A stretch of DNA of 64,000 bases from Amaricoccus macauensis_A (GTDB lineage Bacteria > Pseudomonadota > Alphaproteobacteria > Rhodobacterales > Rhodobacteraceae). Both the position numbers and the translations under genes were made by a program. The stretch lies in assembly GCF_049800915.1 (NCBI RefSeq), contig NZ_JBNAFY010000008.1:62001-126000 (forward strand), read 5' to 3'. Below are positions 16,544 to 25,057 of the stretch, piece by piece. The notes beneath the pieces were generated by a model that worked only from the letters and a program-made list of their open reading frames with translations, was not told where the DNA came from and made no database searches. Within the stretch, counting starts at the first letter, position 1; each line of letters starts with the position of its first letter.

Positions 16544-18025
16544 TCAGACAAGAAACTGCGAGAGCAGGACGTAGCAGGCGGCGGACAGCAATGCAGCGGC
16601 GGGCACCGTCACGATCCAGGCCGCGGCGATCGTCAGGAAGTGGGAGCGTCGCACGAGTTTGCGGCGTCGCCGTTCCTCCACCGGGAGCCTCTGCGCCGGT
16701 GGACGGTTCTCGTTGATGATGCGGCTCCGGCGTCCGGCGTGCCATTCGCGGAAGAAACCGACCCCGAATACCCCGCCAACGGCGATATGTGTGGAACTGA
16801 CGGGCAGGCCCAGCCAGGACGCCGTGATGACGGTCACGGCGGCCGACAGTGCCACGCAATAGGCCCGCATCGGATTGAGCTTGGTGATCTGGTTGCCGAC
16901 CATATCGATGAGTTTTGGCCCGAAGAGCACCAGGCCGACCGATATGCCCGCCGCTCCGATCAGCATCACCCAGATGGGTATGGCAACCTCCGTTGCCGCC
17001 CCGCCGGTCTGCTGTGCGTGGATGATGCCCGCCAGGGGGCCGACGGCGTTCGCCACGTCGTTGGCTCCGTGAGCGAAGGAGAGAAGGGCGGCCGAGAAAA
17101 CCAGTGGGAAGCGGAAGAGGATCTTCAGGGAGCGGTTGCGGTTTTCCATCCCTTCCGCCTGCCTGAGGACCAGCGGAATTGCGATTGCGCCGCAGATCAA
17201 TCCGACGGAAATGCCAAAGATCAGCGCCTTTCCGAGGCCTATTGTTGCGACATGGCTGAGGCCCTTGATCGCCAGGTATGTTCCGAAGGCTGCTGCCATC
17301 AGCCCGATCAGCGCCGGCACCCAGACGCGCGCCGCGGCGATCTTGTCCTCGACATAGATCACCTTCCACTTGATGAAGGCGAGAAAGGCCGCAGCGATCA
17401 CGCCGCCCAAGAGCGGGGAAATGATCCAGCTTGCTGCAATGGCGCCCATGGTTGACCAGTTCACGGCGCCGAGCCCCGCGGCTGCAATGCCCGCGCCCAT
17501 GACGCCTCCCACGACGGAATGCGTGGTCGAGACAGGTGCGCCGATGAAGGTGGCTATGTTCACCCAGAGGGCTGCCGACAGGAGTGCGGCCATCATTGCC
17601 GTCACGAAGACCTGGCCGTCAGCCAGGCTTTCGGGTGCGACGATACCCTTGGAGATCGTATTGACCACATCACCCCCGGCGAGCAGGGCGCCCAGACTTT
17701 CGCTGACTGCGGCGATCGCGATGGCGCCTGCCATCGAGAGTGCCTTTGCTCCGACCGCTGGCCCCATGTTGTTGGCCACGTCGTTGGCGCCGATGTTGAG
17801 CGCCATGTAGGCGCCGAAGGCTGCGGCGATGATCACGAACAGCCCACCGGGTGCCCCGCCCACGATCAATCCCGCGGCCAATGCCGCAACTCCGACGAAG
17901 AACAGCGACAGGCCGACGCCAATGAGTGGCCGCGCAGCATACATCGTGGCAGCCTCGAGCCGGGAGAGCCGGCCCAGATCGCGGTCAAGCGTCTTCCAGT
18001 CGTTTGCGCCGTCCTGGTCGCTCAT
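16544..18025 (-). CDS. pit: PiT-family inorganic phosphate transporter
   Basis: 493 residues with many membrane spans. The duplicated signature GANDVANNMGPAVG (about residue 79) and GANDVANAVGPLAG (about residue 321) is diagnostic of PiT/Pho-4 low-affinity metal-phosphate symporters. An additional membrane pair precedes the first repeat. The C-terminus (VLLSQFLV) faces the convergent DeoR gene with a 14-bp gap. It is translationally coupled (TGATG) to a Nudix gene upstream. Confidence 0.93.
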   Translation of the reverse strand: MSDQDGANDWKTLDRDLGRLSRLEAATMYAARPLIGVGLSLFFVGVAALAAGLIVGGAPGGLFVIIAAAFGAYMALNIGANDVANNMGPAVGAKALSMAGAIAIAAVSESLGALLAGGDVVNTISKGIVAPESLADGQVFVTAMMAALLSAALWVNIATFIGAPVSTTHSVVGGVMGAGIAAAGLGAVNWSTMGAIAASWIISPLLGGVIAAAFLAFIKWKVIYVEDKIAAARVWVPALIGLMAAAFGTYLAIKGLSHVATIGLGKALIFGISVGLICGAIAIPLVLRQAEGMENRNRSLKILFRFPLVFSAALLSFAHGANDVANAVGPLAGIIHAQQTGGAATEVAIPIWVMLIGAAGISVGLVLFGPKLIDMVGNQITKLNPMRAYCVALSAAVTVITASWLGLPVSSTHIAVGGVFGVGFFREWHAGRRSRIINENRPPAQRLPVEERRRRKLVRRSHFLTIAAAWIVTVPAAALLSAACYVLLSQFLV

Positions 18026-18561
18026 CAGAGGTTGTCGCTCTCTTCAGTGCGGCCCGAGCCTTGCACGAGACGTCGAAGCGCGGGCTCGACGGTTTCGAGG
18101 AAATGTTTCAAGCCGGGCTCGGTTGCGAGCGATGCCGCTTCTGCGGGCGAGAGCCAACGACGCTCGCGCCGCCCTGCCTCGGGGTAGCTGTCGAGAAGCT
18201 TCTCGATCTCGATTGCATACACCTTCACGTTCGTTGGCGCGGGAACGCCACCACCCATGCGCTTTTCATACCGGTATTCGCCAATGGGGCGCGGTTTGGG
18301 GCCGCATGGCTTGATGCCTGCCTCTTCCCAGGCCTCCTCGAGGGCCGTGCCTCCGGCATCGAGGCCGGATTTCGGCCAGCCCTTCGGCAGAAGCCATTGC
18401 CGCGTTTCAAGAGAGGTGACGAGCAGAATTTCGATACTCTGCCCGCGGCAACGGTAGCAGAGTGCCGCGACCTGGAAGTGCGGGGGACGACGGAGGATTG
18501 GTACTATGTAATCTGTCCAGAGAGTGCGAAGCATCGGTTTTCTTGAGGTTTTGGAGCGCAT
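18025..18561 (-). CDS. Nudix hydrolase (DIPP-like)
   Basis: 178 residues. The Nudix box is GLDAGGTALEEAWEEAGI, where the usual Arg of REUXEEXGU is replaced by Glu, a variant common in alphaproteobacterial DIPP-like proteins. WLLPKGWPKSG before the box and a WLSPAEAA stretch after it fit that family, which hydrolyses diphosphoinositol or dinucleoside polyphosphates. The start is uncertain: ATG at 18561, or ATG at 18534 (MLRTLWTDYIVP). It is the first gene of a two-gene unit with the phosphate transporter. Confidence 0.88.
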   Translation of the reverse strand: MRSKTSRKPMLRTLWTDYIVPILRRPPHFQVAALCYRCRGQSIEILLVTSLETRQWLLPKGWPKSGLDAGGTALEEAWEEAGIKPCGPKPRPIGEYRYEKRMGGGVPAPTNVKVYAIEIEKLLDSYPEAGRRERRWLSPAEAASLATEPGLKHFLETVEPALRRLVQGSGRTEESDNL

Positions 18562-18827
18562 AACAGAGCGTGATCACAGTCTCAACGCGTATCGACCATA
18601 CGGCGGACTGTTTGCTTGCTTCCTAATTCTTCACGACATGCGCGCGTTTTCCCCGGTCATGCCAAAGGGGCAGGGCCGAGGCCGTGCGTCGGTTGTCGGT
18701 GCTCCGATCATCTGAAGTGTGGCGACGCGGGCGAGTTGGGATCCGTCGACCTTCTTGCTGTTGAGATACCAGGGGATGTCGCCCCTGCTCGGGAATTGCT
18801 GGAAAGGCCTGCCAGAATGCAATAACC

Positions 18828-18845
18828 ATGAAAATGCGTTTTCAT
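18828..18845. promoter_or_regulatory. RpiR operator palindrome, site 1
   Basis: ATGAAAATGCGTTTTCAT: seven-base arms around a four-base centre. The same TGAAAA-N4-TTTTCA core recurs at 19801-19816, upstream of the TRAP genes. It lies 11 bp before the regulator's start codon, which suggests autoregulation. The 295-bp gap between the Nudix gene and this regulator holds nothing else recognisable. Confidence 0.65.
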
Positions 18846-18856
18846 TCGAGTGCTCC

Positions 18857-19690
18857 ATGGCTGAAGCTTCTTTCCTGTCCCGCGTGCGCAAACTGTTGCC
18901 CGATCTGCATCCGGCAGAGCGCAAGCTTGGCGAACTGGTCTGCGATTTCCCTGGCGAGCTTGCGAGCTACTCCGCCTCCGAACTGGCGGGTCTCGCCGGG
19001 GTGTCGAATGCGACGGTTTCCCGGTTCATCCGCAGGCTCGGCTATTCCTCATATGAAGAAGCGCGGCGCCACGCCCGGATCGAGAAGCAAAGCGGCTCGC
19101 GCCTCTATCTCGGTCAGGCGGGCAGGGATGCCCCGAACGAGCCGGAAAGCTACGCAAATACCGATATCGAGAATATCCGGAAAACGCTCGCCGCGATCGA
19201 CCGGGGTGATATCGACGATCTTGCGAAAGCGATCCTTTCGGCGCGGAAGGTCTGGGTTATAGGGTTTCGTGCAGGAAATCCGCTGGCGAATTACCTGCAA
19301 TGGCAATTACTTCAGGTCACGGACCGCATTTCTGCCGTGCCGGCGGCCGGACAGACGATGGGCGAGTATCTTGCCAGCATCGGGCCCGATGACCTCGTCA
19401 TCCTCTTCGGGCTGCGGCGGAGGATCGTGAAGAACGACCAGATCCGGAGTAGCGTGATCCGCAGCGGTGCGGCATTCTCATACATCACGGATGAGAGTGT
19501 GCCGCCGGAGCAGGACGCAGCTTGGCATTTCCGGTGCCACACGGAATCCGCCGGGCCGCTCTTCAGCCATACGAGTGTCATGGCGCTGCTGAACCTCATC
19601 ACGAATCGGGCCATCGAACTGGCCGGAGCGGAAGGGCGAACCCGTCTGCAGCACATTGAAAGCTGCAATGACGCGGTGGGGGAGCTCTGA
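18857..19690 (+). CDS. MurR/RpiR-family transcriptional regulator
   Basis: 277 residues from ATG 18857 (MAEASFLSRVRKLLPD); an upstream in-frame extension lacks family similarity and would overlap the palindromic operator. An N-terminal HTH_6 domain covers about residues 1-75 (YSASELAGLAGVSNATVSRFIRRLGY). A SIS domain follows from about 120 (KVWVIGFRAGNPLANYLQWQL), where a ligand would bind. RpiR proteins respond to sugar phosphates or amino-acid-like ligands. The gene precedes a TRAP transporter on the same strand and shares an operator sequence with it. Confidence 0.92.
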   Translation: MAEASFLSRVRKLLPDLHPAERKLGELVCDFPGELASYSASELAGLAGVSNATVSRFIRRLGYSSYEEARRHARIEKQSGSRLYLGQAGRDAPNEPESYANTDIENIRKTLAAIDRGDIDDLAKAILSARKVWVIGFRAGNPLANYLQWQLLQVTDRISAVPAAGQTMGEYLASIGPDDLVILFGLRRRIVKNDQIRSSVIRSGAAFSYITDESVPPEQDAAWHFRCHTESAGPLFSHTSVMALLNLITNRAIELAGAEGRTRLQHIESCNDAVGEL

Positions 19691-19800
19691 CTGCGCATAC
19701 TGCGTGAGCATTCTGCATGAAAATCTGATTACTTTTCGAGCGGTCTTCGGCCGTGGATGAGAAAATTCAGTTTCATGACCAGATTTCTGTTTGCTGTTCG

Positions 19801-19816
19801 TGAAAAATGATTTTCA
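19801..19816. promoter_or_regulatory. RpiR operator palindrome, site 2
   Basis: TGAAAAATGATTTTCA: TGAAAA, four bases, TTTTCA. It matches the core of the site before the regulator gene and lies 67 bp upstream of the DctP start codon. The interval 19691-19882 also has imperfect GAAA/TTTC half-sites (19755-19777). It is therefore the likely promoter-operator of the TRAP operon. Confidence 0.65.
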
Positions 19817-19882
19817 TACTTGGACATCGTCGATCAACCGAGCGCCCGGTCTCTCACAGTGTCCAGAAAGGAAATCTCTTCC

Positions 19883-20908
19883 ATGCGTTTTCTGCTTGCC
19901 TCTGCCGCCCTCGTCTTTGCGCACACTGCCACCGCTGAAACTGTATCCTTGCGGGTACTTGGTCAGCCCGTCGGTTCGGGCCTGATCCAGCAACAGATGG
20001 AACAGCCCTTCTTCGAGGATTTCGCCAGCAAGTCGGGGCTCGATGCCAGTGTCGAATACCTTCCGATCGACATGGCCGGTATTCCCGATACCGATGGGAT
20101 GCGTGTTCTGCGTTCAGGGCTGTTCGATATCGTTTCGGTTCGTGGCCCGCAGGTCAGCCGGGACGAACCGACGATGCTCGGCCTCGATCTCGTGGGTCTC
20201 AATCCCGACTACGAAGCCGGAAAGGCCCATGTCGCGGCCTTCCTGCCCACGGTGGACTCCGCGGTTCAGGAGCGGTTCAACGCGAAGCTTCTCGGTGTCT
20301 GGCCGGCGGGGCCGCAGGTTCTCTTCTGCAAGCCTGAAATCTCGGGCCTGAGCGATCTCGAAGGTCTCAAGGTGCGCGTGGGCGACCAGTCCGCCGCGGC
20401 CTTCGTCGGGCAGTTCGGAGCCACCGGCGTCCCGCTTCCCTTCGGCGAGGTGCAGCAATCGCTCGCCCGCGGCGTTGTCGACTGCGCCATCACCGGGCCG
20501 GCTTCGGCGAACTCGGCCGGGTGGCCTGAAGTCACGACCTCCGTCCTGCCCATCGCACTTCAGCTGGCGATGAACGGCTACGCCATCAATCTCGACAGCT
20601 GGAACGAGCTCGACGCCGAACAGCAGGACAAGCTCCAGAGTGCCATGGACATGCTGGTTGGCGATATCTGGGCCTATTCCGAGGAGCTCTATACCGATGC
20701 GATGAACTGCAACACGGGGCAGGAGCCTTGTGTGCACGGCACATCCTACGATCTCGAGATGCTGGACGTCTCCGAAGCCGATCAGGCCGCGGTCGCGAAT
20801 GCGCTGGTTGAATCCTCGCTGCCCGCATGGACGTCCCAGTGCAACGCGGTGAATGCGAGCTGTGAAGCCGACTGGATGTCGAGCGTCGGCGCCGAACTCG
20901 GCCTCTGA
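19883..20908 (+). CDS. dctP: TRAP transporter solute-binding protein (DctP family)
   Basis: 341 residues from ATG 19883, which gives a clear Sec signal (MRFLLASAALVFAHTATA, cleavage near residue 18); an upstream in-frame start would bury it. AGGAAA is ten bases upstream. The mature part begins ETVSLRVLGQP and contains LKVRVGDQSAAAFVGQFGATGVPLPFGEVQQSL, a DctP feature including the conserved arginine that binds a carboxylate. Four cysteines in the C-terminal third (CNTGQEPC and CNAVNASC) may form disulfides. It is first of a dctP-dctQ-dctM-racemase operon. Confidence 0.92.
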   Translation: MRFLLASAALVFAHTATAETVSLRVLGQPVGSGLIQQQMEQPFFEDFASKSGLDASVEYLPIDMAGIPDTDGMRVLRSGLFDIVSVRGPQVSRDEPTMLGLDLVGLNPDYEAGKAHVAAFLPTVDSAVQERFNAKLLGVWPAGPQVLFCKPEISGLSDLEGLKVRVGDQSAAAFVGQFGATGVPLPFGEVQQSLARGVVDCAITGPASANSAGWPEVTTSVLPIALQLAMNGYAINLDSWNELDAEQQDKLQSAMDMLVGDIWAYSEELYTDAMNCNTGQEPCVHGTSYDLEMLDVSEADQAAVANALVESSLPAWTSQCNAVNASCEADWMSSVGAELGL

Positions 20909-20935
20909 TACCACGCCCGACAGGAGACACCTCCC

Positions 20936-21493
20936 ATGAAGACCTACTCGCGACTATGCGCGATCGTCTTCGGCCTGATGATGACGGCGCTCTGCGTCGT
21001 CATCGCGGTTGAGACCATCCTGCGCAAGTTTTTCGGACATTCCCTTGCGGGCGTGGACGAGCTTTCCGGCTACGCGATCGCCATTGGTGCGCCGCTCTGC
21101 TTCGTGGTGACGGCTGTCGAACAGAGCCATATTCGGATCAACCTCCTGCACATGCAGATGCCGCGAGGCCTCAAGGCCGCGATGAACCTCATCTCGGCGC
21201 TGGCTCTGGCGGCCCTGGCCATCTACCTGCTTGTCTTCACCATCCGCACCGTAACTGAAACCCGGCTTTTCGGCTCCGTTGCCCAGACGCCGTGGATGAC
21301 GCCGTTGATCTGGCCGCAATCGGCCTGGCTTGTCGGGATGGCTCTCTTTACGATCGCCGCGGTTTGTCTTGCGGGCCGTGCGCTCTGGCTGGCGTTCCGG
21401 CGCGACACGGATGCTCTTGTTCGGGAGTTCGGGCCCGAAACGGTCGAGGATGAACTGAAGGCCGAGCTTTCGGATCTGGAGGCACGGGCATGA
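20936..21493 (+). CDS. dctQ: TRAP transporter small permease (DctQ)
   Basis: 185 residues with four hydrophobic segments (about 7-28, 44-65, 82-105, 126-150), the usual topology of the small TRAP subunit. It links the binding protein to the large permease. It lies 27 bp after dctP and overlaps dctM by four bases (ATGA). The acidic C-terminal tail after the last span is a normal family feature. Confidence 0.9.
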   Translation: MKTYSRLCAIVFGLMMTALCVVIAVETILRKFFGHSLAGVDELSGYAIAIGAPLCFVVTAVEQSHIRINLLHMQMPRGLKAAMNLISALALAALAIYLLVFTIRTVTETRLFGSVAQTPWMTPLIWPQSAWLVGMALFTIAAVCLAGRALWLAFRRDTDALVREFGPETVEDELKAELSDLEARA

Positions 21494-22791
21494 GCATTTC
21501 CGTCATTGCCGCAGGGTTTCTCTGCATGCTTCTGATGATGTTCCTGTCCCTGCCCGTGGCGGTTTCGATCATCGCGGTCGGCGGGATCGGTGGTTATCTC
21601 GCCTACGGAATGCCCCTCGTCGAGACCATGGGCGGGGTTGTCTGGGGCACGCTCAACAATCCCGTCATGACAGCCATCCCGCTCTTCATGCTTCTGGGTG
21701 AGTTGCTGCTGCGGGGCGGCATTGCAGACCGGATGTTCGATGCGCTCGCCGTTTGGCTGGGACGGCTGCCTGGAGGGCTTCTGCATACCAATATCGGCAC
21801 CTGTGCGCTTTTCTCGGCGACCTCCGGTTCATCGGTGGCGACGGCCGCCACCGTAGGCACGATCGCGCTTCCGGCGCTCGAGGAGCGGGGATATCCCGCG
21901 CGGCCCGCGCTGGGAACGCTCGCAGCTGGCGGTACGCTGGGCATTCTCATTCCGCCATCGGTCAACCTGCTGGTCTATGGTTCGCTTGCCAATGTCTCGG
22001 TCGGGCAACTCTTCATCGCAGGCGTGCTTCCGGGGATCGCCCTGACGCTGCTCTTTTCGGCCTATGTCATGCTGGCCTATCCGAATGCGGGGCGCAGCAG
22101 CGAAACGCCACGCATCCCGGCGGCGGAACGGCGGCGCCTGCTGCGCCATCTCGTGCCGCCCGGCGTGATTTTCGGTGTGGTCATGGGCTCGATCTACGGC
22201 GGTATTGCGACCCCGACGGAAAGCGCCGCCCTCGGTGTGATTGCCGCCTTCTTCTTCGTCTGGAGAGGGGGCCGGCTCGACTGGAACCTGGTGGAGAACT
22301 GCTTCATCCAGTCGGCGAGGACCACGGGCATGGTCATCCTCGTGATCGTTTGTGCATTGCTGCTCAATGTCACGCTGTCGATGACTGGCGCCACGCAGGC
22401 CGTGACGCGCTGGGTCACCGAACTCGGCCTGAGCCAGACCACGCTCCTGCTCTTCCTCGTCCTCTTCTATGTCATCCTCGGCATGTTCATGGACGCAATG
22501 TCGATGCTGGTGCTGACGGTTCCGATTGCCGTGCCGATGGTCACAGCCCTTGGTGTGGACCCGGTCTGGTTCGGCGTTTTCGTGGTCGTGATGTGCGAGA
22601 TCGGCCTGATCACGCCACCCGTCGGAATGAACCTCTTCGTCGTCCAAGGCGTTCGAAAGGGCGGTGGCAGCTTCAACGATGTGGTCCAGGGCGCGCTGCC
22701 CTTCGTGCTGCTCATGATCGCATTCGCGGGGTTGCTTGTCCTCCTGCCAGAGATCGCACTTTTCCTTCCGGATCTCGCGGCGGGGCGCTGA
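21490..22791 (+). CDS. dctM: TRAP transporter large permease (DctM)
   Basis: 433 residues with about twelve membrane spans. Family motifs are ATSGSSVATAATVG near residue 116, GGTLGILIPPSVNLLVYG near residue 148 and GLITPPVGMNLFVVQG near the end. The Na+-dependent importer brings in an organic acid, and the neighbouring racemase-like gene suggests an amino-acid-like or hydantoin-like substrate. The stop is followed within one base by the next start codon. Confidence 0.94.
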   Translation: MSISVIAAGFLCMLLMMFLSLPVAVSIIAVGGIGGYLAYGMPLVETMGGVVWGTLNNPVMTAIPLFMLLGELLLRGGIADRMFDALAVWLGRLPGGLLHTNIGTCALFSATSGSSVATAATVGTIALPALEERGYPARPALGTLAAGGTLGILIPPSVNLLVYGSLANVSVGQLFIAGVLPGIALTLLFSAYVMLAYPNAGRSSETPRIPAAERRRLLRHLVPPGVIFGVVMGSIYGGIATPTESAALGVIAAFFFVWRGGRLDWNLVENCFIQSARTTGMVILVIVCALLLNVTLSMTGATQAVTRWVTELGLSQTTLLLFLVLFYVILGMFMDAMSMLVLTVPIAVPMVTALGVDPVWFGVFVVVMCEIGLITPPVGMNLFVVQGVRKGGGSFNDVVQGALPFVLLMIAFAGLLVLLPEIALFLPDLAAGR

Positions 22792-22792
22792 C

Positions 22793-23500
22793 ATGACTGC
22801 CATGACACGACCCACGACAACCAAGGCAGCCGATATCCGGCTGCTTGCGATCAACCCCAATGGCAACCGCGAGGTCACTGCCCTTGTCGAGCGCGTCGGG
22901 CGCGAAGCTGCACGGCCAACGACGCATATCGTCGCGCTGAACCCGGAAGGAAGCCCGCGCTCCATCGAAACACCGGAGGATCGGAAGAAGGCCGAGCCAC
23001 TCGCGATTGATCTTCTCGCGCGAAGCCCGGGATATGATGCCTATGTCATGGCCTGTTTCGATGATATCGCGATTGCCGCAGGTCGCAGTTTCCTGGGCGC
23101 GCCCATAGTCTGCGCTGCTGAAGCTGCGATTTCATTGGCGCGCCTCCATGCCCTACGATTCACGATCATCACCACCGTCGAAACGATGGTGCCAGGGATC
23201 CTTTCGCTCGTGAAATCGCTCGGGGTGGAGGATCGGTGTACGGTCCGCGCCACCGGGATCGGGGTCGCAGAAGCCACCGGTGCAGGCCAGGAGATCGGAT
23301 CGCGGATTGATGCTGAAATCCGGGCAGCGCAGGCCGTCGATGGGGCAGGGGCAATCATACTCGGCTCGGGCGGCCTTGCCGGGCGCGCGCCCGAGCTTCG
23401 TCGCCGGCACGGGCTTCCGGTGATCGACAGCATCGACGCAGCCATTGCCATGGCCGATCTCGCCGCACGGATCGGGGCCAAGCACCACGAGGATGCGTGA
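22793..23500 (+). CDS. Asp/Glu/hydantoin racemase-family protein with one catalytic Cys changed
   Basis: 235 residues from ATG 22793, one base after dctM. INPNGNREVT at residue 20 and YVMACFDD (Cys88) fit the hydantoin/aspartate racemase superfamily. The second catalytic cysteine, usually in a GC.GM motif, appears as LGSGGLAG with Ser192 in its place. With one cysteine lost, a two-base racemisation is unlikely. The protein could be a decarboxylase or isomerase-like relative. Its operon position indicates that it acts on the TRAP substrate. Confidence 0.82.
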   Translation: MTAMTRPTTTKAADIRLLAINPNGNREVTALVERVGREAARPTTHIVALNPEGSPRSIETPEDRKKAEPLAIDLLARSPGYDAYVMACFDDIAIAAGRSFLGAPIVCAAEAAISLARLHALRFTIITTVETMVPGILSLVKSLGVEDRCTVRATGIGVAEATGAGQEIGSRIDAEIRAAQAVDGAGAIILGSGGLAGRAPELRRRHGLPVIDSIDAAIAMADLAARIGAKHHEDA

Positions 23501-23584
23501 CACATGCAGTATAAGGCCTGGGGGTGGGGTGAACGGTCCTGGCCGAGCCCAGGAAGGGCAGGGGCTTGACGATACCGTGTCCCG

Positions 23585-25057
23585 TCACACCGATGAGTGT
23601 CGTCCTGATCTGCTTCGGCGCTGAGCCAGCTCTGCGCGAAGGGACCTTGTCTTCCGCCCGGAATGCGTTTTCCGCTGGATCTTCTTCGTTACTCCGGCAG
23701 ACTTCGCACTGGCCGAGCGGGTTTCCCGGAGTTTGTTCCCGGCGATAACCTGATCTGCCGTCCCGTTATATGCATCTGTGGTTTCCGGGTCGGAATGGTG
23801 CAGGATCACGCTCGCCAACCCCACCTCCTCCGGGGCCTCGCTCAGGATGAAACTTGCGACCGAGTTGCGGATCACATGCGCCGTCGTGCGCTTGCCGAGC
23901 ATCGTTTGGCAAAGATCTCCGATGGTGCGCGACAGGTGGGCCGCGCTCAGGGGGGCGCCATCGTCAGCGAGGAAGAGTCGCGTCTCGTCACGGGGCGCGA
24001 CCACGGCCCGGTGAAGGGTCACGAAGTGCTTGATCGCCGCCACGGCCTCGTCCGAGAGTTGACGGGTGTCCATTGCGCGCTCCTTGGTTTCATGCGCCTG
24101 CAAGGTCACGGTTCGCCCATCTTCCGAGAGGTGCCGATCAGTTGCGATGCCCGCGGCGCTCTCGATGCGCACTGGCGCCTCTGACAAAAGAAACATGGCG
24201 AGGGCTGTGCGCGCTTGCGTATGGGCCGCGACACGCTGCCGATGGTTGATCGCCTGAGTCTGTTGCTTGCTTGCTGCAGCCAGTTCCTTGAGGGCCGCGT
24301 TGCGTAACTCCGTGATCTCGATGACGCGGCCATCGTTGCGGGAGGGGTGGTGCTTGGCGATCTTTTTCATCCGGTCCCGTGTTTTCCGCAGCCATTCCCA
24401 GTTCCGGTTTGGCCGGATCGCGGATGCCATCCCGCTCAACTGGCAGAGATAGACGTGCGTGCCCCCAATTCGCAGTTCGCCGGAGGCGCATCGGAGCTGG
24501 CGATGCTGAAGGTTGGCGCGAACGGTCCGGGGTGTGACATCGGGGCTCAGCCCGTTGTCTCGGCAGAACGCAAAATGCGTCGAGAGATACTCGAGCCGTC
24601 CCTTGATGGTCTTATGCGACCAGACCTGAATCAGGATGCCGTCGTTGAGTTCGTCGGGATCGATATGGAGCAGTGGTTCGGCAGCCTTGCGCCAGTCTTC
24701 CGGCCAACGGGCGAGGTTGCGGTCGATCAGGGAAGTGAGTTTCTCACGTTTGCTGCGCACCTTGGGCGCCTTTCGCGCGAACAGGATTGCTCGGGCTTCC
24801 GGGTAGACCAACACAACTGCCTGGCGCACCGAATTTCGCGCATCCTTGCTAAGACCTGATGTGCGGGCATGCCACAGATCCACCGTAACGTTGTCTGGTG
24901 GCACGCCTTCATCCCGCGCGGCCTTGAGCCAGCGGCCAAGGCAGCGGGACAGGCGGCGGTTCTGGTGGATGCTCAGACGATCCGCGTGGGCCTCGAAGCG
25001 GTCGCGGATCTCCACCGGCCATTCGGCCGGTGGCAGGCTGATGCGATGCTTACCCAT
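23585..25057 (-). CDS. Tyrosine recombinase/integrase, second of an overlapping pair
   Basis: 490 residues from ATG 25057, which has AAGGAGG upstream and overlaps the previous recombinase stop by eight bases. Catalytic parts are in the C-terminal third: Arg in APVRIESAAGIA, HVIRN (HxxR), LHHSDPETTDAYN with the histidine and the nucleophilic tyrosine. It has an N-terminal arm/core-binding part with WLKAARDEGV. Paired recombinases of unequal size are found in several integrated elements. The gene ends about 85 bp from the racemase gene, near the possible left edge of the element. Confidence 0.88.
   Translation of the reverse strand: MGKHRISLPPAEWPVEIRDRFEAHADRLSIHQNRRLSRCLGRWLKAARDEGVPPDNVTVDLWHARTSGLSKDARNSVRQAVVLVYPEARAILFARKAPKVRSKREKLTSLIDRNLARWPEDWRKAAEPLLHIDPDELNDGILIQVWSHKTIKGRLEYLSTHFAFCRDNGLSPDVTPRTVRANLQHRQLRCASGELRIGGTHVYLCQLSGMASAIRPNRNWEWLRKTRDRMKKIAKHHPSRNDGRVIEITELRNAALKELAAASKQQTQAINHRQRVAAHTQARTALAMFLLSEAPVRIESAAGIATDRHLSEDGRTVTLQAHETKERAMDTRQLSDEAVAAIKHFVTLHRAVVAPRDETRLFLADDGAPLSAAHLSRTIGDLCQTMLGKRTTAHVIRNSVASFILSEAPEEVGLASVILHHSDPETTDAYNGTADQVIAGNKLRETRSASAKSAGVTKKIQRKTHSGRKTRSLRAELAQRRSRSGRHSSV

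Noticed and set aside
19717..19777. Further RpiR palindromes near the end of the regulator gene
   Set aside because: Half-sites have wrong spacing (TGAAAA-N10-TTTTC and an imperfect GAAA/TTTC pair), so they were not called as operators.
23501..23584. tRNA or att site between the racemase and the recombinase genes
   Set aside because: No cloverleaf or direct repeat could be seen; the left element end stays undefined.
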